In this document: positions 35,280-43,184 of the stretch, piece by piece
How the letters are laid out: every line of letters starts with the position of its first letter
Numbering within the stretch: position 1 is the stretch's first letter
DNA from: JAQVEB01 sp028698105
Lineage (GTDB): Bacteria > Bacteroidota > Bacteroidia > Bacteroidales > Dysgonomonadaceae
Direction of reading: 5' to 3'
NCBI GenBank assembly: GCA_964293155.1
Contig: CAXYYA010000033.1
Coordinates: 1-43,184, forward strand
Length of the DNA stretch: 43,184 bases
The notes under the pieces: generated by a model
Seen by the model: only the letters and a program-made list of their open reading frames with translations
Databases searched by the model: none
Told to the model about the DNA's origin: nothing
Program-made: the position numbers and the translations under genes

Positions 35280-36782
35280 TTATCTCAACGCTCTGTTAAG
35301 CATGTAATACACTTCGTTGTTGCGCAAATCCTGCTTGAAATTACGCATGGTGGTATCTTTATCGATTAACAGCATTTCCATATCAGCAATTTCGGCAAAA
35401 TCTTCCATGTGTTCTTTGGTCAACGCGTATGAGAAGCTGGAGTGGTGTGTGCCACCGGCTTGAATCCAAGCGCCGGCACCCACTTCGAAGTTTGGTTGCG
35501 GAATCCATAGCGCACAGGCGACCGGAAGTTTGGGCAGGTCTTTTGTTTCGATCACATCCACCACGTTCACAATCATGCGGAAACGATTTCCCATGTCCAC
35601 AACGGTACAGGCAACACCCTGCCCTTCGTGTGCCTGGAATACCAAACGAGCGCACGAACCGGCATCTCCAATTCCGAGGAAATGAACCTGCAATTGCGGT
35701 TTTTTGGTTGTGATAGAAGGATTGATTTCCAGCATGTGTGCCTGAAGAATGGAACTTTTCTCACCGTCAAAATTCAACGTATAATCTTCCAGGAACGAAC
35801 AACCGCCTTCCAACCCCTGGCTCATTACCCACATGGTACGAACCAGCGCGGCCGTTTTCCAGTCGCCTTCGGCGCCGAAACCGTAACCTTCCTGCATCAG
35901 ACGCTGGGAGGCAAATCCCATCAACTGATCCATGCCTTCCAGTTCGTCGAAACTGGTCGTGAACGCTTTGGCTCCTTTTTCTTCCAGAAAACGACGCAAG
36001 CCTATTTCCTGGGCAGCCGCCGCACGGATATGTTTATGATTTTCCGTTCCTTTTTTTGAGTCTTCTGCAATATCGTAAAGTTTTTCGTATTCAGCCACTA
36101 ACGCATCAATTTCCTCCTCTTTCACCGCATTTACGTAAGGAACTAACTTTGCGATAGGCGCATTGTCCACGTGATAACCCAAACGAATTTCGGCTTCCAC
36201 TTTATCGCCGTCGGTTACGGCAACGTTGTTCATGTTGTCGCCGAAACGAATGATACGCATGTCCTGAGCATCTGCCCAGCCCACGCATACGCGCATCCAG
36301 GTAGCGATTTTCGATTGTGTACCTTTATCCTTCCAATAACCTACCACTATTTTTCGCGGTTTGCGCAAACGGGCAGTAATAAATCCGAATTCACGGTCGC
36401 CGTGTGCGCTTTGGTTCAGATTCATGAAATCCATATCAATGGTATCCCACGGAATCTTTTCGTTGTACTGCGTGTGCAGGTGCAACAGCGGTTTTTTATA
36501 ATCCATTAAACCGTGAATCCACATTTTAGCCGGTGAGAAGGTGTGCATCCACGTGATGACGCCAACACACTTTGTGTCGCCATTCGCGGCGCGAAAAATT
36601 TCGGCAACTTCTTTCGAGGAGTTTGCGGTACCTTTGTAAACAACTTTCACGGGGAGATTTCCCGAGTCGTTCAGTCCTTTGACCATTTCCGTTGAGTGTG
36701 CATCCACCTGCACTACTGCATCGCCACCGTATAACAATTGTGCGCCGGTAACGAACCATACTTCGTAATTTTCGAAAACCAT
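35280..36782 (-). CDS. araA: L-arabinose isomerase
   Basis: AraA converts L-arabinose to L-ribulose, using a divalent metal such as manganese. The 500-residue length is standard. The metal and catalytic residues are visible at almost the same numbers as in E. coli: E305 (FGAEGDWKT), E332 (SFLEDYTLNF), H349 (ILQAHMLEI) and H446/H447 (GGTHHSSF). Cytoplasmic. Placed between araD and araB in the operon. Confidence 0.96.
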   Translation of the reverse strand: MVFENYEVWFVTGAQLLYGGDAVVQVDAHSTEMVKGLNDSGNLPVKVVYKGTANSSKEVAEIFRAANGDTKCVGVITWMHTFSPAKMWIHGLMDYKKPLLHLHTQYNEKIPWDTIDMDFMNLNQSAHGDREFGFITARLRKPRKIVVGYWKDKGTQSKIATWMRVCVGWADAQDMRIIRFGDNMNNVAVTDGDKVEAEIRLGYHVDNAPIAKLVPYVNAVKEEEIDALVAEYEKLYDIAEDSKKGTENHKHIRAAAAQEIGLRRFLEEKGAKAFTTSFDELEGMDQLMGFASQRLMQEGYGFGAEGDWKTAALVRTMWVMSQGLEGGCSFLEDYTLNFDGEKSSILQAHMLEINPSITTKKPQLQVHFLGIGDAGSCARLVFQAHEGQGVACTVVDMGNRFRMIVNVVDVIETKDLPKLPVACALWIPQPNFEVGAGAWIQAGGTHHSSFSYALTKEHMEDFAEIADMEMLLIDKDTTMRNFKQDLRNNEVYYMLNRALR

Positions 36783-36810
36783 AATTATTTTGTTTTAATT
36801 TGATTTATTG

Positions 36811-37494
36811 TTATTGACCATAATAGGCGTTGGGCCCGTGTTTGCGATAAAAATGTTTTTTGATCAAATGCTCATTCATAGTAAGATCGGGATTCAGACT
36901 ATATGCGACAAATGCCATTTTAGCAACCTGTTCCATCACAACGGCATTGTGAACGGCTTCATGCGCATCTTTTCCCCACGAGAACGGACCGTGATTTTTC
37001 ACCAGCACTCCCGGAATATACTCCGGATTCAAGTCTTTAAAACGATTTACGATAACGTTACCTGTTTCTTTTTCGTATTCTCCTTCCACTTCTTCCTGAG
37101 TCATGTCATCGGTACAGGGAATATCGCTGTTAAAATAATCAGCGTGAGTAGTACCAATGTTGGGAATATCCTTCCCTGCTTGGGCCCAGGCGGTTGCAAA
37201 AGTTGAATGGGTGTGAACTATTCCTCCTATCGTTGGGAATGCGTTGTATAGAACCAAATGTGTGGGCGTGTCGGATGAAGGTTTCAGTTTTCCGTCCACA
37301 ATATTTCCGTTCAAATCAACCACCACCATATCATCAGCTTTCATATCATCGTATGATACTCCCGAAGGTTTTATTACCACTAATCCTTTTTTTCGATCAA
37401 TCGCGCTCACGTTTCCCCACGTGAAAATGACCAGTCCGTGTTTAACCAGATCAATATTTGCTTTAAAAACTTCTTCTTTTAATTTCTTCAACAT
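36811..37494 (-). CDS. araD: L-ribulose-5-phosphate 4-epimerase
   Basis: AraD converts L-ribulose 5-phosphate to D-xylulose 5-phosphate, the entry to the pentose phosphate pathway. The 227 residues fit E. coli AraD (231). D75 in SSDTPTH and zinc ligands H94, H96 (GIVHTHST) and H168 (KNHGPF) are present. I chose the ATG at 37494: the frame is open to 37725, but that extension overlaps the symporter gene and lacks family features. It follows the symporter by 23 bases. Confidence 0.95.
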   Translation of the reverse strand: MLKKLKEEVFKANIDLVKHGLVIFTWGNVSAIDRKKGLVVIKPSGVSYDDMKADDMVVVDLNGNIVDGKLKPSSDTPTHLVLYNAFPTIGGIVHTHSTFATAWAQAGKDIPNIGTTHADYFNSDIPCTDDMTQEEVEGEYEKETGNVIVNRFKDLNPEYIPGVLVKNHGPFSWGKDAHEAVHNAVVMEQVAKMAFVAYSLNPDLTMNEHLIKKHFYRKHGPNAYYGQ

Positions 37495-37517
37495 GATTCC
37501 GCATTTATGCTTTAAAA

Positions 37518-39212
37518 TTACCAAAAATAAATATAAAAAGCAACTGTAATTCCTAAAATGATCACTGTGTGAATGATATCCCAATGATTCCAGCTTGCCC
37601 TGGATGAAGCTCTCTGTTCCGGGCTTTCGGTTCCAAATACCAACCCTTGTATCTTTTGTGCCGAAGGCGCTTCGGTAACCAGACTGACAACGACGATAAC
37701 GACAATACACAACAGAAACATCCATCCGCAGAAAAATAACCAGTTGATATCGTGAAACACGTATTTAAAAAGAGAAGCCGGTGCATCCGGAGCATTGCTG
37801 TAGAAGACATTAGCTCCAAGCCGGGTAAGGCCGATAACCATTCCGGTGATCAATCCCCACATGCCACCCTTTGCCGATGTACGTTTCCAAGTGATCCCCA
37901 AAAGGAAAGCTGCAGCAATTCCCGGCGCCAAAACCGATTGTACATCTTGCAGATAGGCATAGAGCACATCACCGATGCTGCGCATGATCGGGATCCACAG
38001 AATTCCCAAAATAACGATCACGACCGTAGCGATCTGCCCTATTCGAACCAATCTTTTCTCCGGCGTTTTCGGTTTGAATCTTTTGTAAAAATCAATCGTG
38101 AAAAGCATGGCCGATGAGTTGAACAACGAAGCCAACGAACTCATTAATGCCGCCAGAATACCGCAAACAACCAATCCTTTCACGCCTGCTGGCAATAACT
38201 TAGCTACCAGCGTTGGGAAAGCCGCATCGGCATTAATCGCCCCATTACTTAAATACGGCAAGAATGTTTCTCCACCTGCTCCAATTGATTTCTGGTGCAA
38301 TGCGAAGGCAATCATACCCGGAATGAGGAATAAAAATACCGGAAGCAATTTTAAATACGCACCAAAGATGGCTCCGCGACGCGATTCTCTCTCGTTTTTA
38401 CCCGATAATACACGCTGTACGATGAACTGATCTGTACACCAGTACCAAAAACCAATAATGGCAGAACCCACCAGTGCGCCCAGCCATGGAAACTCGGGAT
38501 CGTTAATGTTGCGCATCAAGCTCGTCATTTTATCGCCATAATCATTTACGGGAACTGCTCCCACAATACGGATCATTTCATCCCATCCGCCCACGGCTCT
38601 CAAACCGAGCACTAAAATAATGAGTGAACCCAAAAGCAAAATAGGCGTTTGCAAAACGGATGTGTACAACACTGATTTCATGCCTCCGAAGATGGTGTAA
38701 AGTGCAGTGATCACAACCAACCCGATGGCGGCGATCCAAAAGAAATCAATCCCCCATAATTCCTGAATTCCGAACACTTGCTGGAAAACAAGTCCACCTG
38801 CATATACCGTTACAGCCACCTTCGTGAGCACATAACTGATGATGGAAATGGTGGACAAAATTGTCCGCGATTGCGGATTGTAGCGTCTTTCAAGAAATTC
38901 CGGCATAGTATAAACCATACTTCTACTGTAGAAAGGTACAAACACCCATCCAAGAATTAATATCATCCAACCCTGGATTTCCCAGTGCGCCATAGCCATC
39001 CCGCTCGAAGCTCCGGCTCCCGCAAGACCAATCAAGTGTTCCGACCCGATATTCGAGGCAAAAATTGACGCTCCAATCGCGATCCATGTAGCGTCGCGTC
39101 CGCTCAAAAAGTAATCGGCAGAATCTTCTTCTTTTTGCCTGACTACCCAAATAATTATGCCAATCAGAACTGCTGCAAACAGTCCGATGACGATCCAGTC
39201 TAATATTCCCAC
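37518..39212 (-). CDS. Sodium/sugar symporter (SSS family), probable arabinose transporter
   Basis: The 564-residue protein has about 14 membrane helices and matches SSS (SglT-like) symporters: IASNIGSEHLIGLAGAG near residue 52, the FGGMKSVLYTSVLQ stretch near 175, and SSLASLFNSSAMLFTIDFYKRF near 355. SSS transporters use the sodium gradient to take up monosaccharides. The start is GTG at 39212. It is the first gene after the gap behind susD and lies directly before araD, so arabinose freed in the periplasm is the likely substrate. Substrate is inferred from context. Confidence 0.88.
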   Translation of the reverse strand: MGILDWIVIGLFAAVLIGIIIWVVRQKEEDSADYFLSGRDATWIAIGASIFASNIGSEHLIGLAGAGASSGMAMAHWEIQGWMILILGWVFVPFYSRSMVYTMPEFLERRYNPQSRTILSTISIISYVLTKVAVTVYAGGLVFQQVFGIQELWGIDFFWIAAIGLVVITALYTIFGGMKSVLYTSVLQTPILLLGSLIILVLGLRAVGGWDEMIRIVGAVPVNDYGDKMTSLMRNINDPEFPWLGALVGSAIIGFWYWCTDQFIVQRVLSGKNERESRRGAIFGAYLKLLPVFLFLIPGMIAFALHQKSIGAGGETFLPYLSNGAINADAAFPTLVAKLLPAGVKGLVVCGILAALMSSLASLFNSSAMLFTIDFYKRFKPKTPEKRLVRIGQIATVVIVILGILWIPIMRSIGDVLYAYLQDVQSVLAPGIAAAFLLGITWKRTSAKGGMWGLITGMVIGLTRLGANVFYSNAPDAPASLFKYVFHDINWLFFCGWMFLLCIVVIVVVSLVTEAPSAQKIQGLVFGTESPEQRASSRASWNHWDIIHTVIILGITVAFYIYFW

Positions 39213-39496
39213 AATTTAAAAAATTTAAGCGTTATACTTGTTATGAATTAATATATGTATTTTCTACAATCTGTGCTGTATTGCTAAATGACGATTTATC
39301 TCTTAAAATGTACTGTTTGTCTCAATTTTTAACCGGGAAATTGTTTTATTATGATAATTGGTGTAAAAATAATACTTATTTATCTTTTATGGAATTATAA
39401 TAATATGTTGTTCGACATATTTAGGAAACAGTACAATAATTATTAGAACGAGATTAAAATCTTCCTACGCAGCAAAATATTGTCTAATATTACAAG
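39213..39496 (-). promoter_or_regulatory. AT-rich gap with a dyad, between susD and the symporter
   Basis: This 284-base gap holds no convincing gene. It contains the inverted repeat AATATGT (39402-39408) and ACATATT (39415-39421) around a six-base centre, which could bind a dimeric regulator, and a small palindrome AGATTAAAATCT at 39451-39462. No strong terminator after susD is visible. TACATTTT on the minus strand (39315-39308) is one mismatch from the -7 box. The arabinose operon may start here or be read through from susCD. Confidence 0.4.
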
Positions 39497-41134
39497 TTAA
39501 TATCCCGTATTTTGTTTCAAATTAAAGTTTGTTTCAATACGTCCGCGCGGAATCGGATACAACGAGCGATAATCCCCGTTTGGAGAGTGGGCAAAGAATG
39601 ATTTTTTTGTGTAAACTCCAAAACGTATCATATCTTGTCTTCTACGACCTTCCTGATTAAACTCCCACGCAAGTTCATCCAAGAACCTTCCGTACTTTAT
39701 GTCTGATCCACCTTCATGAGTTTGGGCGCTGGTGGTTCGTAATCCGTAATCATACTTACTTCCTTTCAATAAGTCCACACCTGTAACAATAGCTTTGCCT
39801 GGATTACTTTTGAAAGCTCTTTCGCGAATTTGTGTGACAATGGTGGCAGCACCATTTGCATCACCCGTTCGCAGCATGCATTCAGCCTTCATCATTAATA
39901 CGTCTGCATACCTAAATAATGGATAGTCATTATTCAATACGTTAGAAGACCCGAGAGCTATTTCAAATTTCTCAAAACGATAGCCATGAATTTCTTCCGA
40001 ATAACTTATATCCGGAACTTCGTTTACCAGAATCAACGGATTACCTATTAAGTTACCCATAGTAACTTTTAGTGGTTCTCCCGTTGAAGCATATTGCTGA
40101 CCAAACATAAAATTATCCTTTAATCGGCTATCATCAGGATCAAATGTGTCTATAAATTGAGGTATCGCGCACATTCCTCCCCATGGAGTTTGTTTAAGAT
40201 TGTACTTAGCTTGCATGGACGGTTGACAAGTTTGCATGTGGATGTCAAAATCATTCCATCCTTTCGTATATTGGTCATCAATCGCTATTCCGAAAATGAT
40301 TTCGGGAGAGTTTTGATTTTCCGTCACGAAAACATTTTTTTGATTGGCTTCCAAACTGTAGCCTGCACCAGAGTTAATAATTAAATCACATTGTTCTTTG
40401 CATTTCTCCCATTGCGCGGTACCCGAATAAACTTCGGCATTCAGATATACTTTTGCCAATAATGTACGCGCTGACCACTCGTTAAAACGCCCGTAAGTAG
40501 CTTGGTTATGCTCACCTGAAAGATAAGGAATACTTTCTGTTAACTCCTTGACAATAAAATCATATACTTCTTTTCTTGAATTTTGCTGGGGTAGATAACC
40601 TTCCTCGACATCAAAGTCGGTAACAATCGGAACATTTCCATATAAATCACATAATAAATAATAATAAGCAGCACGCAACGCTCGTAATTCGGCAATACTC
40701 GATGCATAAAGATTTTCATTGGATATTGGAACGAATCCTGTTTCGATTTGATAAATTATTCGATTACAAGTAGCGATGCCGTAATACGTTCTATCCCAAG
40801 TAGCATAAACAATATCTTCGTCAATAGTCCATTTATGTTCGTGTACTCTTCTGAAAATGCCACCATCAACCCATCCGTTTGGACGGGCTGGAATTACAAT
40901 TTCGTCAGCGCCTAATTCCTGAGCTCTCCATAGGCCATTCCAATGATTTAAAATCGGAACCCAAGAACCATAAGCATTCCCTATTATTGCCGGAATATCT
41001 TCTTCCGTAGGGTTAAATTTATCAGTTAAAAATTCACTATAGCTATTATCGTATAGTTTCGTGCAGCCTATAAAAGAGCTTACAGATACTATAATGAATA
41101 TATACAACCAATTAATATATTTATTCGTATTCAT
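39497..41134 (-). CDS. SusD/RagB-like outer-membrane lipoprotein
   Basis: The 545-residue protein has a lipoprotein signal with a lipobox ending FIGC (C24) and the SusD plan: N-terminal tetratricopeptide-like helices (ELRALRAAYYYLLCDLYGNVP near residue 150) and a C-terminal RagB/SusD domain with YPIPRGRIETN near the end. SusD proteins bind glycan at the cell surface and close the SusC pore as a lid. It starts 20 bases after the susC stop. Glycan bound unknown, likely arabinose-rich from the following genes. Confidence 0.93.
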   Translation of the reverse strand: MNTNKYINWLYIFIIVSVSSFIGCTKLYDNSYSEFLTDKFNPTEEDIPAIIGNAYGSWVPILNHWNGLWRAQELGADEIVIPARPNGWVDGGIFRRVHEHKWTIDEDIVYATWDRTYYGIATCNRIIYQIETGFVPISNENLYASSIAELRALRAAYYYLLCDLYGNVPIVTDFDVEEGYLPQQNSRKEVYDFIVKELTESIPYLSGEHNQATYGRFNEWSARTLLAKVYLNAEVYSGTAQWEKCKEQCDLIINSGAGYSLEANQKNVFVTENQNSPEIIFGIAIDDQYTKGWNDFDIHMQTCQPSMQAKYNLKQTPWGGMCAIPQFIDTFDPDDSRLKDNFMFGQQYASTGEPLKVTMGNLIGNPLILVNEVPDISYSEEIHGYRFEKFEIALGSSNVLNNDYPLFRYADVLMMKAECMLRTGDANGAATIVTQIRERAFKSNPGKAIVTGVDLLKGSKYDYGLRTTSAQTHEGGSDIKYGRFLDELAWEFNQEGRRRQDMIRFGVYTKKSFFAHSPNGDYRSLYPIPRGRIETNFNLKQNTGY

Positions 41135-41154
41135 CTTGTTTGATTTTAGGAATT

Positions 41155-43184
41155 TTAGAAAGTAAAATTAACACCTAACGTGTATGTTCTCGTCGTTGGG
41201 AATTTGTCTCTTTCATCATTACCCGGAGAGAGTCCACCCGAATATACTTCGGGGTCTATTCCTTTATATCCCGTTAACACGAAAGTATTTAGAGTCGAGA
41301 GATAAAAACGTATCTGTCGAATATATTTCGCCGGATTTCTCATCGTGTACCCTAAGGTAACATTATCAATTTTCCAGTAGTCACCGTTTTCAACGTAGTA
41401 TGAATTATATTCCAAATCCATATCGGTGCTTAACACTGCTTTTCCAAACACATTGTCATATGCTGACTTTAACCGATTGTATTGAACAGTTTTTGTGTTC
41501 TCCAAATACATTCTTTCGAAATTTAAAATCTGAAATTTAAATGCTCCACGCATGGTTACCGAGAAGTCTAAATCCTTGTATCTAAATGTATTATTCCAGC
41601 TCGCGAGAAACTTAGGAATGCCATTACCTAAAAGTTTTTTATTCTCAAATGAATGATCAAAATCATTATAGTTTACAGCGTTGCCATCAGCATCTTCGTA
41701 AATCCATTTGCCAGTATTATCCACATCTATAACTTTAAAACCATAGAAATTTCCAATTTCACCTCCTATATCTACTCTATGCGTAAATGTTTGGATTGGT
41801 TCACCGGTGTATCCCGTGGTGAAGTAATCACTCGTAACTTGATAAAGTTCATTAGATAAAGTAATTAACTTATTCTGATTTGTGGAAAATGTGAGAGTAG
41901 TATTCCAGTCGAAATCTTTTGCTTTTATCGGAATTGCATTTACAAGAATTTCGAGCCCCTTATTCTCCATTACTCCGGCGTTTGCGCGTGTTGTGCTAAC
42001 CAAATTTGGAGGTGTAGGAACTGCATAATCATAAAGTAAACCATCTATTTTTCTCTTATACAGATCCATACTTCCTGAGAGTCGGTTTTCCAACAAAGCG
42101 AAATCTAAACCCACATTGGTTTCCTTCTTCTCTTCCCATCTTAGGTAAGGATTTGGATTGCGCCCCGGTGTTAAGGTCTGTATCCATCTACCATTGTTGT
42201 AAAAAGGACTTCCATAAGCAAGTGTTGCAACACCCAAAAAGATTTGATTTGGTTGGGTTCCTGTCACTCCATACCCGACACGAAATTTCAAATCATCAAC
42301 AAAGTGCACATTATCCATAAATGGTTCCTCCGTTATTCTCCATCCCAGTGAAACGGCAGGAAATGTACCCCATGGGTTGTTCGTTCCATATAGTTGACTT
42401 GCGGCTTCATGCCTTATACTTGCCATGAACAAATAGCGGTTTTTGTAGTCGTAATTAAATCTGCTGAAAAAACTAATTAAATTTGTTTCAGTTTTACCAC
42501 TTCCTATTCCCCACGCAGTACTTCCTTCTTTAATACCAATACCTAGCCCTATGTTATTATACCCAAATTGATCTGTTTGAAAATCATTATTATTTACGAA
42601 GAAGCTGCGACCGATAAAATCCTGCCATCCATAACCTCCTAAAATTGTGAAATTGTGATCGGCTATACTCTTTTTATATTCTGCCGTAAGCTCCATCAAT
42701 TTTTCTGCATTTTCGGCAGTGTTATCTGATGCGTATCCGTTTAATCCTGCTCTAACTGTAGAGATATGATTTCGGGTTTCGTAGTAGCCACCCGTCAGGT
42801 TCCACTTTGAGTACGAAAACATACTCTTCAGAGTAAGTCCGGATAACGGTTTCAACGTTATTGTACCATTTACGCGATTCAGATTAGTACTACTCTGGCC
42901 ATCCGATTCTTCGAGCCTTGCCAGTGGATTGTCATAATTAAAAGCTCCAGGTTGTTCCATCCATACCCCATTTTCGTCCTTAACGGGCGAAGTTGGATTA
43001 TAGATAACTGCTTGACGATACGTGTAACCATTAAAACCATTCAGCTTTTCCATACGTGATAAAACACCAATATTAAAACTCAATATATCATCAAACATGG
43101 AGTGATTGATATCGGCTCTTGCTGTGAACCGTTTTGTGTAGGATTTAAGAAAAATACCTTGAATATCGCGATAATTTATGGTTG
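41155..43184 (-). CDS. SusC/RagA TonB-dependent transporter, 5' end outside the window
   Basis: About 676 C-terminal residues are visible. The frame stays open past the ATG at 43098 to the window edge (reading TINYRDIQGIFLKSYTKRF), so that ATG is internal. Beta-strand-rich barrel sequence with SusC-typical motifs is present: NRVNGTITLKPLSGLTLKSM, FFSRFNYDYKNRYLFMASIR, GWRITEEPFM, and a C-terminal GVNFTF ending in aromatic Phe. The plug and TonB box lie outside the window. With SusD it would import oligosaccharides across the outer membrane. Confidence 0.93.
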   Translation of the reverse strand, partial: TINYRDIQGIFLKSYTKRFTARADINHSMFDDILSFNIGVLSRMEKLNGFNGYTYRQAVIYNPTSPVKDENGVWMEQPGAFNYDNPLARLEESDGQSSTNLNRVNGTITLKPLSGLTLKSMFSYSKWNLTGGYYETRNHISTVRAGLNGYASDNTAENAEKLMELTAEYKKSIADHNFTILGGYGWQDFIGRSFFVNNNDFQTDQFGYNNIGLGIGIKEGSTAWGIGSGKTETNLISFFSRFNYDYKNRYLFMASIRHEAASQLYGTNNPWGTFPAVSLGWRITEEPFMDNVHFVDDLKFRVGYGVTGTQPNQIFLGVATLAYGSPFYNNGRWIQTLTPGRNPNPYLRWEEKKETNVGLDFALLENRLSGSMDLYKRKIDGLLYDYAVPTPPNLVSTTRANAGVMENKGLEILVNAIPIKAKDFDWNTTLTFSTNQNKLITLSNELYQVTSDYFTTGYTGEPIQTFTHRVDIGGEIGNFYGFKVIDVDNTGKWIYEDADGNAVNYNDFDHSFENKKLLGNGIPKFLASWNNTFRYKDLDFSVTMRGAFKFQILNFERMYLENTKTVQYNRLKSAYDNVFGKAVLSTDMDLEYNSYYVENGDYWKIDNVTLGYTMRNPAKYIRQIRFYLSTLNTFVLTGYKGIDPEVYSGGLSPGNDERDKFPTTRTYTLGVNFTF

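Noticed and set aside
37495..37725. Longer start for araD, giving 304 residues
   Set aside because: The extension overlaps the symporter's coding region and has no similarity to AraD; the ATG at 37494 gives the normal length.
43096..43098. ATG at 43098 as the true start of the SusC protein
   Set aside because: The frame remains open upstream to the window edge with SusC-like sequence, and a SusC protein needs its plug domain.
1..43184. CRISPR arrays, insertion sequences, prophage or integrase genes
   Set aside because: No regular repeat-spacer series, transposase, integrase or terminal inverted repeats were seen by eye.

Overview
The window looks like chromosomal DNA of a Bacteroidales bacterium. 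The evidence is a SusC/SusD pair, many Bacteroidota-type -7 promoter boxes (TAnnTTTG), an HU-CCDC81/SPOR protein, and weak Shine-Dalgarno sequences. A Dysgonomonadaceae-like member is my guess only. I see no phage, insertion sequence, CRISPR array or plasmid feature.

Left part (1-14505). An intergenic region with leftward promoter signals is followed by a leftward PDZ-domain protein. Next is a tight rightward operon: YhcH-family protein, eukaryotic-type glycogen branching enzyme (glgB), mannose-6-phosphate isomerase (manA), ferrochelatase (hemH), a DUF72 protein, and an exported Gfo/Idh/MocA oxidoreductase broken by a one-base frameshift. A small membrane protein follows. Then comes a two-gene redox module: a Tat-type lipoprotein aldo/keto reductase with ferredoxin clusters, and a membrane protein that looks like NapH fused to NapG. 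A leftward group carries a DUF4286 protein, ruvC and an HU/SPOR protein, plus a possible 40-residue ORF before a terminator. A tRNA-Ala(GGC) is divergent from this group.

Right part (14541-43184, all on the minus strand). This is a polysaccharide utilization locus centred on L-arabinose. In transcription order: susC (5' end outside the window), susD, a 284-bp AT-rich gap, then 13 closely spaced genes. These are a sodium/sugar symporter, araD, araA, araB, GH127, GH97, GH51, a DUF2264 protein, a GH43-GH51 fusion, GH2, a GH105-GH16 fusion, a second GH2, and a tandem GH43-GH43 protein. A terminator shared with the tRNA ends the cluster.

How it fits together (inference). SusCD imports an arabinose-rich plant oligosaccharide such as an arabinogalactan, arabinogalactan-protein side chain or extensin glycan. 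The exported enzymes carry signal peptides but no clear lipobox, so they probably act in the periplasm, removing alpha- and beta-L-arabinofuranose, galactose, uronic and perhaps alpha-galactose/beta-L-arabinopyranose units. The symporter takes free arabinose into the cytoplasm and AraA, AraB and AraD convert it to D-xylulose 5-phosphate. The most unusual points are the multi-family fusions inside one long operon with the sugar catabolic genes, and the NapH-NapG-like fusion paired with an exported aldo/keto reductase.
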